A stretch of 64,000 nt of DNA from Pseudomonas cerasi. GTDB taxonomy: Bacteria; Pseudomonadota; Gammaproteobacteria; Pseudomonadales; Pseudomonadaceae. Shown piece by piece: positions 26,510 through 34,778 of this stretch. The notes under the pieces are model-generated. The model was not told the origin of the DNA. It worked only from the letters and a program-made list of their open reading frames with translations, and ran no database searches. The stretch is taken from the NCBI RefSeq assembly GCF_900074915.1, contig NZ_LT222319.1:3133001-3197000 (forward strand), given 5' to 3'. Positions within the stretch are counted from its first letter, which is position 1. The number at the start of each line of letters is the position of its first letter. The translations under genes and the position numbers were made by a program.

Positions 26510-27660
26510 GTGCCGTGATCAAAGACCCCGCCCATCAGCGACAGAACACACTCGTCAGCCTGTGTAATCTGAACAAGCACTACGGAAGTTTCGCCGCCGT
26601 CGACGACATTTCCCTGGACATCCAGGACGGCGAATTCCTGACCTTCCTGGGCTCCAGCGGCTCGGGAAAAAGCACCACGCTGTCGATGCTCGCCGGCTTC
26701 GAAACGCCCAGCTCGGGCGAGATTCTGGTGGGCGGCAAATCGCTGGTGAATGTGCCGCCGCACAAGCGTGACATCGGCATGGTGTTCCAGCGCTACTCGC
26801 TGTTCCCGCACCTGTCAGTCCGCGACAACATTGCCTTCCCGCTGGCGATCCGCAAGATGCCTGCGGCCGAACGCGAGAAGAAAGTCGATGCGATGCTCAA
26901 GCTGGTTCAGCTGGAAGCCTTCGCTCATCGTCGCCCGTCGCAACTGTCAGGCGGCCAGCAGCAACGGGTCGCCATCGCCAGGGCGCTGGTTTACGAGCCG
27001 CGCATCCTGCTGATGGACGAGCCTCTGGGCGCACTGGACAAGAAGCTGCGCGAAGACTTGCAGGACGAACTGCGTCAGTTGCATCGCCGGCTGGGTATCA
27101 CCATCGTTTACGTGACCCATGATCAGGAAGAAGCCATGCGCCTGTCACAGCGCATCGCCATTTTCAGCCATGGCAAGATCGTCGGTCTGGGCTCGGGCTA
27201 TGACCTGTACCAGGATCCACCGAATGCCTTCGTCGCCTCGTTTCTCGGCAACTCGAACTTCCTCAGGCTCAAGGCTCAGGGCAATGCCGTGGCGACGTTC
27301 GAGGGCAGCACACTGGCGATTCGCCTGACCGCAGGGCTGAAGACCGATCAGGACGTGCTGCTGATGGTGCGCCCGGAGAAAGCCCAGGCGCTGAGCGTGT
27401 CCCAGGCTGAGGCCATGCCACTCGAAGCAGGCTGGAACGAGGTGAGCGCCACGGTCCATGAAGTGCTGTTCCTTGGCGAGAGCCAGACGTGCTCGGTAGT
27501 CACTGCCGGAGGCACTGCCATGACGGTCAAGGCGCTTTCCGCGAACGGCATGTCGCTCAAGGCCGGCGACCCGGTGCGCGTGCGCTGGGCCGCCGCAGAC
27601 GCATGCATCTACACCGAGTGGACCGAAAGCGACCTGAACAAGGCGGCTGGCACCCACTGA
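26506..27660 (+). CDS. ABC importer ATPase (PotA-like)
   Basis: A 384-residue ATP-binding subunit. Walker A is GSSGSGKSTT, the Q-loop lies in VFQRYSLFPH, the signature LSGGQQQRVAIARAL and Walker B RILLMDEPLGALDKKLRE are intact, and the H-loop is VTHDQEEA. A C-terminal TOBE-type regulatory domain follows (MVRPEKAQALSV, then VRWAAADACIYTEW). It completes the polyamine-type importer. The start ATG overlaps the stop of the second permease. Confidence 0.9.
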   Translation: MSAVIKDPAHQRQNTLVSLCNLNKHYGSFAAVDDISLDIQDGEFLTFLGSSGSGKSTTLSMLAGFETPSSGEILVGGKSLVNVPPHKRDIGMVFQRYSLFPHLSVRDNIAFPLAIRKMPAAEREKKVDAMLKLVQLEAFAHRRPSQLSGGQQQRVAIARALVYEPRILLMDEPLGALDKKLREDLQDELRQLHRRLGITIVYVTHDQEEAMRLSQRIAIFSHGKIVGLGSGYDLYQDPPNAFVASFLGNSNFLRLKAQGNAVATFEGSTLAIRLTAGLKTDQDVLLMVRPEKAQALSVSQAEAMPLEAGWNEVSATVHEVLFLGESQTCSVVTAGGTAMTVKALSANGMSLKAGDPVRVRWAAADACIYTEWTESDLNKAAGTH

Positions 27661-27676
27661 CAGTGCGTGGCGTGTC

Positions 27677-28591
27677 TCAGTGGTTGACCGGCGAAGGATG
27701 CAGGGCAAGGTAGTCGCGCAGAAACTCCACCGTGACGCGGACCTTGGCCGAACTCATCAGCGGCGAGGTATGCACCGCCCAGATGTCTGCATCCTGACGG
27801 TAATCCGGCAACACCTGAACCAGCCGGCCCTCGGCCAGGTCAGTGCGCACATCCCACAGCGAACGCAGCAATACCCCGCGTCCGTCCAGGCACCACTGGC
27901 GGGCGATTTCGCCGTGGTTGGTGGACAGGCTGCCGGTCACCTTGACGGTTTCGGCACCTTGCGGCCCGTTGAGGTGCCAGATGCCGAACGGCCGGTCGCG
28001 CTCCTTGATCACCAGGCAATCGTGATTGGCCAGTTCGCCAAGATTGAGCGGCGTGCCATGAAGGTTGAGGTAGCCGGGGCTCGCGCACAGAACCCGCCAG
28101 TTGCTGGCCAGATGCCTGGCGCGCAAGTGCGGAGCGATTTCGTTGCCGACGCGGATATCCAGATCGACGCCCTCCTCGATCAGATCGACCAGCCGGTCCT
28201 GAATGTCCAGACGGATATCCAGCTTCGGATAACGCGCGGCCAGTTCCGACAACGCCGGCGCGACGAAACGACGGCCAAAGCCCTGGCTGCTGACCACGCG
28301 CAACAAGCCACTCGGTTCGCCATGCAGTGCCGCCACTTGGTCGCCCATCTGCTGCACTGAGTCGAGCATACCCCTGGCCCACTCGTAGACGCGCTCGCCA
28401 TCTTCGGTAATCGACACCTGCCGGGTCGAGCGGTGCAGCAACACCACGCCCATGCCCTGCTCCAGCAAACGGATGCGCTTGCTGACGTAGGCAGCGGACA
28501 TGCCCAGCTCATCCGCAGCCCCGACGAAGCTTGAGCGCCGGGCCACATGAACGAACACATTCAAATCATCAAGACTGGGGTATTTATTCAC
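27677..28591 (-). CDS. LysR-family regulator (DmlR-like)
   Basis: A 304-residue LysR regulator with an N-terminal winged helix (YPSLDDLNVFVHVARRSSFVGAADELGMSAAYVSKRIRLLE). Wide spacing of the helix and the AAYVSKRI sequence place it near the DmlR/TtuA group that controls D-malate or tartrate dehydrogenase genes. It is divergent from such a dehydrogenase gene at 28716, with a 124-base shared spacer, so it is its probable regulator. Confidence 0.85.
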   Translation of the reverse strand: MNKYPSLDDLNVFVHVARRSSFVGAADELGMSAAYVSKRIRLLEQGMGVVLLHRSTRQVSITEDGERVYEWARGMLDSVQQMGDQVAALHGEPSGLLRVVSSQGFGRRFVAPALSELAARYPKLDIRLDIQDRLVDLIEEGVDLDIRVGNEIAPHLRARHLASNWRVLCASPGYLNLHGTPLNLGELANHDCLVIKERDRPFGIWHLNGPQGAETVKVTGSLSTNHGEIARQWCLDGRGVLLRSLWDVRTDLAEGRLVQVLPDYRQDADIWAVHTSPLMSSAKVRVTVEFLRDYLALHPSPVNH

Positions 28592-28715
28592 GATTCGTGT
28601 TTTCTCAGTCCATTAATAAGCTGATTATCTTTGTATCGTGTGCTTATAGCATGAATGGCCTGTGCAACTCATTCATCGCACACCCGTAATGGATCGATTC
28701 AGAGAGAGCGCCACC

Positions 28716-29810
28716 ATGAACAACAAGAAACTGCGTATCGCTGCCCTCGCCGGTGACGGCATCGGCCTGGAAGTGCTGCCCGAAGGGGTACGTGTGGTGC
28801 AGGCCGCTGCCGCGCGGCACGGGCTGGACCTGGAGTTCGAATACTTCGAATGGGCCAGCTGCGATTACTACCTGAAGCACGGCAAGATGATGCCGGACGA
28901 CTGGTTCGAACAGCTCGAAGGCTTTGACTCGATCTTCTTCGGCGCCGTCGGCTGGCCGGAAAAGGTGCCGGATCACATCTCACTGTGGGGCTCGCTGCTC
29001 AAGTTTCGTCGCGAATTCGACCAGTACGCGAATATCCGTCCGGTGCGGCTGTTTCCAGGAGTGCCCTGCCCGCTGGCCCATCGTAAACCGGGCGACATCG
29101 ACTTTGTCGTGGTCCGGGAAAACACCGAAGGTGAATACTCGTCGCTGGGCGGGATCATGTTCGAAAATACCGACAACGAATTCGTGTTGCAGGAATCGGT
29201 GTTCACCCGTCGCGGCGTCGACCGCATTCTCAAATTCGCCTTCGAGATGGCCAGCAAACGCGAGCGCAAGCACGTTACCTCGGCGACCAAATCCAACGGC
29301 ATGGCCATCAGCATGCCGTATTGGGACAAGCGCACCGAAGCGATGGCCAGCCAGTACCCCGGCATCAGTTGGGACAAGCAACACATCGACATTCTCTGTG
29401 CACGTTTCGTGCTGCAACCCGAGCGCTTCGACGTGGTGGTGGCGTCCAACCTGTTCGGCGACATCCTCAGCGACCTCGGCCCGGCCTGCGCAGGCACCAT
29501 CGGCATCGCGCCTTCAGCCAATCTCAACCCCGAGCGTCACTTCCCGTCGCTGTTCGAACCGGTTCACGGCTCGGCCCCGGACATCTTCGGCCAGAACATC
29601 GCCAACCCGATCGCCATGATCTGGTCGGGTGCGCTCATGCTCGAATTCCTCGGCCGGGGCGATCAACGCTTCACCGCGGCCCATGACGAAATCATCACCG
29701 CCATCGAGCAAGTGATCGCCAACGGCGACGTCACGCCGGATCTGGGCGGCACGCTTTCGACTCAACGAGTCGGTGCGGCGATTGCCGAGCGGGTTTGTGC
29801 AGGCCGTTAA
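28716..29810 (+). CDS. Tartrate dehydrogenase/decarboxylase or D-malate dehydrogenase
   Basis: A 364-residue member of the isocitrate/isopropylmalate dehydrogenase family, of the TtuC/DmlA group. Motifs are the N-terminal [15 protein letters not shown], the substrate-phosphate/carboxylate region [19 protein letters not shown], the lysine/aspartate catalytic region and the adenine-site [19 protein letters not shown]. These enzymes oxidatively decarboxylate tartrate or D-malate with NAD and a divalent metal. It is divergent from the LysR gene. ATG at 28716 is preceded by AGAGAG. Confidence 0.88.
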   Translation: MNNKKLRIAALAGDGIGLEVLPEGVRVVQAAAARHGLDLEFEYFEWASCDYYLKHGKMMPDDWFEQLEGFDSIFFGAVGWPEKVPDHISLWGSLLKFRREFDQYANIRPVRLFPGVPCPLAHRKPGDIDFVVVRENTEGEYSSLGGIMFENTDNEFVLQESVFTRRGVDRILKFAFEMASKRERKHVTSATKSNGMAISMPYWDKRTEAMASQYPGISWDKQHIDILCARFVLQPERFDVVVASNLFGDILSDLGPACAGTIGIAPSANLNPERHFPSLFEPVHGSAPDIFGQNIANPIAMIWSGALMLEFLGRGDQRFTAAHDEIITAIEQVIANGDVTPDLGGTLSTQRVGAAIAERVCAGR

Positions 29811-30682
29811 ACGCTCGCTGGCTCGTTGCGCTGTTCCAGCAACTCGACGAAGCGAGTCAGGCTGCGTGACACCGTGCCGCGGCGCCAGATCAGCCAGGTC
29901 TGCAGGTAGCGAAACTTCTCGGACAGCGGCCAGATACTGACCGTGGCGCAGCCGGGCATGCTTTCCAGCATGCTGCGCGGCATCAGCGCCAGCCCGGCAC
30001 CGGCGCTGACGCAGGCGAGCATGCCGTGGTAGGACTCCATTTCATGGATCTTGCCCGGCACTGCCGCATCATCGGTGAACCAGCGTTCAAAGTGATGGCG
30101 GTACGAGCAGTTGGCACGAAACGCATAGATACTCTCTCCGCTGACATCCCGCCCGCGCTTGACCGGCGCATGATTGAGCGGCGCGATGATGACCATTTCC
30201 TCTTCGAAGACCGGCACGCCATCAAGCGATGGATGCTGCACTGGCCCGTCGACGAACGCAGCGACCAGTCGACCGGCCAGCACGCCGTCGATCATGGTTC
30301 CGGACGGGCCTGTGGACAGGTCCAGCTCGACCTTGGCGTTCTGCTGGTTGTAGGCGGCCAGCAGCGCAGGAATCCTGACTGCAGCCGTGCTTTCCAGCGA
30401 GCCCAGTGCAAAAGGCCCCTGTGGCTCCTCACCGGAAACGGCGGAACGCGCTTCCTGCACCAGATCCAGGATGCGTCGCGTGTAGTCGAGAAAATTCCAG
30501 CCTGCGGGAGACAGACGCAAGCGGTGCTTCTCGCGAATGAACAGGTCGACGCCCAGATCCTGCTCCAGTTGCTTGATGCGCGTGGTCAGGTTCGAGGGCA
30601 CCCGGTGGATGTGCTGCGCGGCGGCGCTGATGCTGCCGTGTTCAGCCACCGCCTTGAAGATCTCCAACTGAACCAGATCCAT
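29807..30682 (-). CDS. LysR-family regulator (PtrR-like)
   Basis: A 291-residue LysR regulator ([40 protein letters not shown]). The divergent gene encodes a succinate-semialdehyde dehydrogenase, as in the enteric ptrR (yneJ)/sad pair, so PtrR-type control of semialdehyde oxidation is inferred. The ATG at 30682 was chosen because GGAG lies six bases upstream; a TTG four codons earlier has no good site. Its stop overlaps the stop of the tartrate dehydrogenase gene on the other strand. Confidence 0.85.
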   Translation of the reverse strand: MDLVQLEIFKAVAEHGSISAAAQHIHRVPSNLTTRIKQLEQDLGVDLFIREKHRLRLSPAGWNFLDYTRRILDLVQEARSAVSGEEPQGPFALGSLESTAAVRIPALLAAYNQQNAKVELDLSTGPSGTMIDGVLAGRLVAAFVDGPVQHPSLDGVPVFEEEMVIIAPLNHAPVKRGRDVSGESIYAFRANCSYRHHFERWFTDDAAVPGKIHEMESYHGMLACVSAGAGLALMPRSMLESMPGCATVSIWPLSEKFRYLQTWLIWRRGTVSRSLTRFVELLEQRNEPASV

Positions 30683-30783
30683 ATCATTCTCCAAACATGA
30701 ACGTTACGCTCATTATTATTCAGTTTTACAAAGCATTGCACGCCTATATTCTGGCCCCACTTCCACCTCAACAGGATGGCGCA

Positions 30784-32175
30784 ATGACTACTGTCACCAG
30801 CAACACCCATGCAATCTCGATCAACCCTGCCACCGGCGAGCAGATCGGCCACTATGCCTTCGAATCCGCCGCCGCGCTGGATCAAAGCCTGTCGCGCGCG
30901 GCGGCCGGTTTTGCCGGCTGGAAACGCACTTCGATTCAGCAACGTGCGCAACTGATCATCGCCATGGGTCAGGCCCTGCGTGATGACGTCGACAACATTG
31001 CACGCATGATCAGTCAGGAAATGGGCAAGCCCGTCGCTCAGGCCCGAGGCGAGGTCGAAAAATGCGCGCAGCTGTGCGACTGGTACGCGGCACAAGGCCC
31101 GGCGATGCTGGTGGCCGAAGCAACTCAGGTCGAGAATGACAAGGCGCGGATCGAGTACCGTCCGCTGGGCCCGATTCTCGCAGTGATGCCATGGAATTTC
31201 CCGATCTGGCAAGTGCTGCGCGGCGCGATTCCGACCCTGCTGGCCGGCAATACTTACGTGCTCAAGCACGCGCCCAACGTAATGGGCTGCGCTTACCTGA
31301 TGCTCGACGCGTTCAAGCGTGCCGGTTTTCCGGAGGGTGTGTTCGAGGTCATCAACGTGACCCCGGAAGGCGTTTCAAGCGCCATTGCCGACCCGCGCAT
31401 CGCAGCCGTCACCCTGACCGGCAGCGTGCGTGCTGGCCAGGCCATCGGTGCCCAGGCCGGTGCGGCTCTGAAGAAGTGCGTGCTGGAACTGGGCGGTTCC
31501 GACCCGTTCATCGTGCTCAATGACGCGGACCTGGATCAGGCGGTGAAGGCGGCGGTGATTGGCCGCTTCCAGAACACCGGGCAGGTCTGTGCAGCGGCCA
31601 AGCGCCTGATCATCGAGCAAGGCGTGGTCGAGGAGTTCACCCGCAGGTTCGTCGAGCAAACGCGTCAACTGGTGACAGGCGATCCTCTTTCCAGCGAAAC
31701 CTACATTGGCCCCATGGCGCGCTTCGATCTGCGCGACGAGCTGGATGCCCAAGTGCAGGACACGCTCGCCGAAGGCGCCACGCTGTTGCTGGGCGGCAAA
31801 AAGGCTGAAGGCCAGGGCAATTATTATCAGCCGACCGTGCTCGGTAACGTCACCGATAAGATGACTTCGTTCCGGCAGGAGTTGTTCGGCCCGGTAGCGT
31901 CGATCATCACCGCCAGAGACGCGCAGCACGCGCTGGAGCTGGCCAATGACAGTGACTTCGGCCTGACCGCGACGGTTTATACGCGCGACCTGCAGCTGGC
32001 CGAGCGCATGACCGAGGAACTGGAAACCGGCGGTGTGTTCATCAATGGCTACAGCGCTTCAGACCCGCGCGTGACCTTCGGCGGCGTGAAGAAAAGCGGC
32101 TTTGGCCGTGAGCTGTCGCACTTCGGTGTACGCGAATTCTGCAATGCGCAAACCGTGTGGCGGGATCGTCACTGA
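30784..32175 (+). CDS. sad: Succinate-semialdehyde dehydrogenase (Sad-like)
   Basis: A 463-residue aldehyde dehydrogenase of the short Sad/YneI form that oxidises succinate semialdehyde to succinate, last step of 4-aminobutyrate/putrescine breakdown. Motifs: MPWNFPIWQVLRGAIPTLLAGN, LTGSVRAGQAIG, VLELGGSDPFIV and the catalytic cysteine in GQVCAAAKR. GGATGGC precedes the ATG. It is divergent from a PtrR-like LysR gene. This is one of three aldehyde dehydrogenases in the window (others at 9985 and 18430). Confidence 0.87.
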   Translation: MTTVTSNTHAISINPATGEQIGHYAFESAAALDQSLSRAAAGFAGWKRTSIQQRAQLIIAMGQALRDDVDNIARMISQEMGKPVAQARGEVEKCAQLCDWYAAQGPAMLVAEATQVENDKARIEYRPLGPILAVMPWNFPIWQVLRGAIPTLLAGNTYVLKHAPNVMGCAYLMLDAFKRAGFPEGVFEVINVTPEGVSSAIADPRIAAVTLTGSVRAGQAIGAQAGAALKKCVLELGGSDPFIVLNDADLDQAVKAAVIGRFQNTGQVCAAAKRLIIEQGVVEEFTRRFVEQTRQLVTGDPLSSETYIGPMARFDLRDELDAQVQDTLAEGATLLLGGKKAEGQGNYYQPTVLGNVTDKMTSFRQELFGPVASIITARDAQHALELANDSDFGLTATVYTRDLQLAERMTEELETGGVFINGYSASDPRVTFGGVKKSGFGRELSHFGVREFCNAQTVWRDRH

Positions 32176-32270
32176 GGGTTCAGCAGGTACACAGCCGTTA
32201 CGGGAGTGACCGGGGCGGCCATCTGCGTTGCTCGCGAAGGCCGCTGAATGTCTGCTGATCAGTCAGTCCG

Positions 32271-32297
32271 CCTTCGCGAGCAAGCTCGCTCCCACGG
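32271..32297 (-). repeat. Pseudomonas REP element, copy 1
   Basis: CCTTCGCGAGCAAGCTCGCT plus CCCACGG, the inverse-orientation REP consensus. It shares the upstream CAGTCAGTCCGC with copy 2. Confidence 0.85.
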
Positions 32298-32365
32298 AGG
32301 CGGTGTGTGCTTGCTCATGAAAAGGCTGGTGCAGCCGCTGACTATTTGCGGAGCAGTCAGTCCGC

Positions 32366-32392
32366 ATTCGCGAGCAAGCTTGCTCCCACGGG
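32366..32392 (-). repeat. Pseudomonas REP element, copy 2
   Basis: ATTCGCGAGCAAGCTTGCTC plus CCACGGG, 95 bases from copy 1 and in the same orientation, within a larger direct repeat. Confidence 0.85.
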
Positions 32393-32410
32393 AACGATGA
32401 GTGTGCTTGT

Positions 32411-32437
32411 GTGGGAGTGAGCTTGCTCACGAAGAGG
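32411..32437 (+). repeat. Pseudomonas REP element, copy 3
   Basis: GTGGGAGTGAGCTTGCTCAC plus GAAGAGG, inverted relative to copies 1 and 2. Copies 2 and 3 form a BIME-like inverted pair. A degenerate fourth copy may exist near 32203-32240. Confidence 0.8.
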
Positions 32438-32478
32438 CCTTTACGGCCAGTGGAGATCGTCAGGGCCAGACATCGCGA

Positions 32479-33063
32479 TCATTCCTCGCCCGTTTCCACC
32501 ACCGCAGGCTCACCAATCGTGTAGAAATGCCCGCCCGCGACGTAATGCAGGCTGCGCCATTTCGGGTCGGCCTTTTCGAATTCCCAGTGTCCGTCGTTGA
32601 ACACACGGGTATCGGCCCAGGCACCCACCACTTCACCAATGAACAGGTCATAGGTCTGTTGATTGTGCGGCTCGGGAATGACCTTGCAGATCAGCCACGC
32701 CGAGCAGCCTGCGACCAGCGGCGAGTCGTGGCCGTCGATGCGGAACAGGTCCACATTGGCCTTGTCCAGCTTGTCCGGGGTAAAGACCTTGCTCTGGGTG
32801 CCGACGTCGAAGGTCATCTGCAATTGATCCAGATTGGGCACCTGCAGGGCAAAGTAGCCACTCTTCTCAACCAGCTCGCGGGTCTTGGTCATCTTGTCGA
32901 TGACCAGCGTCACTTTCGGCGGCGAAAAGTCCAGTGCACAGGCCCAGGCCGCAGCCATGACGTTATGCGTGCCCTCGTGGCTGGAGGAGACCAGCACGGT
33001 CGGGCCGTGGTTGAGCAAACGGTAGGCTTTTTCCAGATCGACAGGACGAATATGATTGTCCAC
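32479..33063 (-). CDS. Flavin reductase family protein (long form)
   Basis: A 194-residue FMN-binding split-barrel protein (YRLLNHGPTVLVSSSHEGTHNVMAAAWACALDFSPPKVTLV). The Asn-containing segment and Cys-rich centre (LVAGCSAWLICKVI) match the common Pseudomonas flavin reductase-like proteins of unknown partner. It stands alone between a REP cluster and the MobA-like gene. A different, shorter family member is encoded at 19925. Confidence 0.83.
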   Translation of the reverse strand: MDNHIRPVDLEKAYRLLNHGPTVLVSSSHEGTHNVMAAAWACALDFSPPKVTLVIDKMTKTRELVEKSGYFALQVPNLDQLQMTFDVGTQSKVFTPDKLDKANVDLFRIDGHDSPLVAGCSAWLICKVIPEPHNQQTYDLFIGEVVGAWADTRVFNDGHWEFEKADPKWRSLHYVAGGHFYTIGEPAVVETGEE

Positions 33064-33203
33064 TTGAAACCCTCGAAAACATGATTCGTGCCGCTACCGG
33101 CAAGGCAGCGAAATAAGGCATTGTGCGTGCATCAGCAGAACTGCAGGCTGCGACGGGCAAGCCGCGGGCGCCCTCTCCTTTCACCCACTCATAAGGTTTC
33201 GGA

Positions 33204-33827
33204 TTGAGCAGCATAGACAGCCAGATCCCAGAAGTGTTCGCCCTGGTCCTTGCAGCGGGGCGCAGCAGACGCTTTGCCGGTGACAAACGGCAGGCGCTTC
33301 TGCCTTGCGGGCGGACCCTGCTCACGGCAAGCCTGGAAAACGCGCAAAACGCATTCGGCAAAACGGCGGTGGTAGTGCGCCCTGATGACCAGGCGGATGC
33401 GCTGGGGATTGCCTCGAACGTCACGATCATCCGCAGCGAACAGGCCGAACTGGGAATGGGCCACAGCCTGGCGAGCGCCGTTGCGGCAGTGATGGACTCC
33501 TTTGCCGATGCGGTTGCCATTGTTCTCGCGGACATGCCCTGGATACAGCCGCAGACCCTGCATGACCTGGCCAGAATGGCCGATTCCCAGCGCATCGTCC
33601 TGCCCATGCACAAGGGCCAGCGCGGCCACCCGGTGATTATTGGCCGCCGGTTCTGGCCAGCGCTGCTCAAGCTGGAAGGCGATCAGGGCGCGAAAGCCCT
33701 GATCATCGATAACCCCGAGGCATGTGACGTACTGCACTGCGATGACCTTGGCATCCTGCGTGACGCCGACACCCCGTCAGCGCTGGCAGAAGCCTGCCGG
33801 CAACACCTTACACCTCGGCACGACTGA
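33204..33827 (+). CDS. mocA: MobA-like NTP transferase (molybdenum cofactor cytidylyltransferase, MocA-type)
   Basis: A 207-residue nucleotidyltransferase with the signature LAAGRSRRFAGDKRQALL (about residues 18-35), HSLASAV and ADMPWIQPQTL. MocA-type enzymes attach CMP to molybdopterin for the xanthine-oxidase family. This fits the adjacent molybdenum hydroxylase genes, with which it is convergent (end overlaps that of the XdhC-family gene). The start is TTG at 33204 with AAGG upstream; no better ATG exists. Confidence 0.85.
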   Translation: MSSIDSQIPEVFALVLAAGRSRRFAGDKRQALLPCGRTLLTASLENAQNAFGKTAVVVRPDDQADALGIASNVTIIRSEQAELGMGHSLASAVAAVMDSFADAVAIVLADMPWIQPQTLHDLARMADSQRIVLPMHKGQRGHPVIIGRRFWPALLKLEGDQGAKALIIDNPEACDVLHCDDLGILRDADTPSALAEACRQHLTPRHD

Positions 33828-34776
33828 CACCGTTGGCCACCCGCAGGATATCGGCCATTACCGCAATGGCGATCTCGGAAGGGGTCTTGCTGCCCAGGTT
33901 CAGGCCGATGGGCGCGTGAATCCGGTCCAGGACCTGAGCGTCCAGCCCGCCAATCCGCCCCAGACGCTCCAGACGTTTGCTGCTGGTGCGCATCGAACCC
34001 ATCGCGCCTATGTAAAACGCCTCGGTACGGACCGCCTCAAGCATGCTCAGATCGTCCAGCTTCGGATCATGCGTCAGAGCAAGAACGGCCGTCGAACTGT
34101 GGCAGCCGCCCTCGGCAATGAACACCGCAGGCAGCACGCCACGCACCTCGACACCCGGCATCGAGAACCCGGAAGTGACCTCGACACGAGGGTCACAAAC
34201 GATCACCTCATACCCCATCGCAACGGCAAAACTGGCGCAGAACTCCGCCACCGGCGACAGTCCGGCGAGCAGCACGCGATACACCGCACCCATGCGGATG
34301 CTGATCCGCTCACCGTCGACCTGTACGCGTGACTCGCCCATCGTCGCAGGCCCGATCTCCCTCTGCACGCCGCCCAGTTGCACCTGCCTGCTGACCAGCT
34401 CGCGACCGGCCAGCGCCTGCTCGATGGCCGCCAGATGAGCATCGGCTTCAGGGCCGGGTGCAATGAACTCGATCAACACATCCAGCACACCACCGCACGG
34501 CAAGGCCCGCGTCGGCGCGAAGCCGCCGTCGCCGTAACGAACCACCTGATTGACCGGCTCGAACTGGCTGGCAGCAACGCGCTCGAGAAAATCCTCTTCC
34601 ACGCAGCCACCTGACAGAGAGCCGCGATGCTCGCCGCTGCCCAGCGCCACCAGCATCGCCCCCGGCCCGCGCGGGGCCGAGCCGAATGTGGAAAGAACCG
34701 TACACAGCCAGACGGCCTTGCCGCCGGCCAGCCAGTCGCGCGCCTGTTGTACAACCTGCAAATCAAGTTGTTTCAT
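33808..34776 (-). CDS. XdhC-family molybdenum enzyme maturation factor (PaoD-like)
   Basis: A 322-residue protein with an N-terminal XdhC/CoxI region (AVWLCTVLSTFGSAPRGPGAMLV and GSLSGGCVEEDFLER, including the conserved cysteine) and a Rossmann-like C-terminal domain (VIVCDPRVEV ... LALTHDPKLDDLSMLEA ... YIGAMGSMRTSSKR). These chaperones bind, protect and insert the sulfurated molybdenum cofactor into the large subunit. It starts two bases after the stop of the large-subunit gene in the same operon. Confidence 0.88.
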   Translation of the reverse strand: MKQLDLQVVQQARDWLAGGKAVWLCTVLSTFGSAPRGPGAMLVALGSGEHRGSLSGGCVEEDFLERVAASQFEPVNQVVRYGDGGFAPTRALPCGGVLDVLIEFIAPGPEADAHLAAIEQALAGRELVSRQVQLGGVQREIGPATMGESRVQVDGERISIRMGAVYRVLLAGLSPVAEFCASFAVAMGYEVIVCDPRVEVTSGFSMPGVEVRGVLPAVFIAEGGCHSSTAVLALTHDPKLDDLSMLEAVRTEAFYIGAMGSMRTSSKRLERLGRIGGLDAQVLDRIHAPIGLNLGSKTPSEIAIAVMADILRVANGVSRAEV

Positions 34777-34778
34777 GA

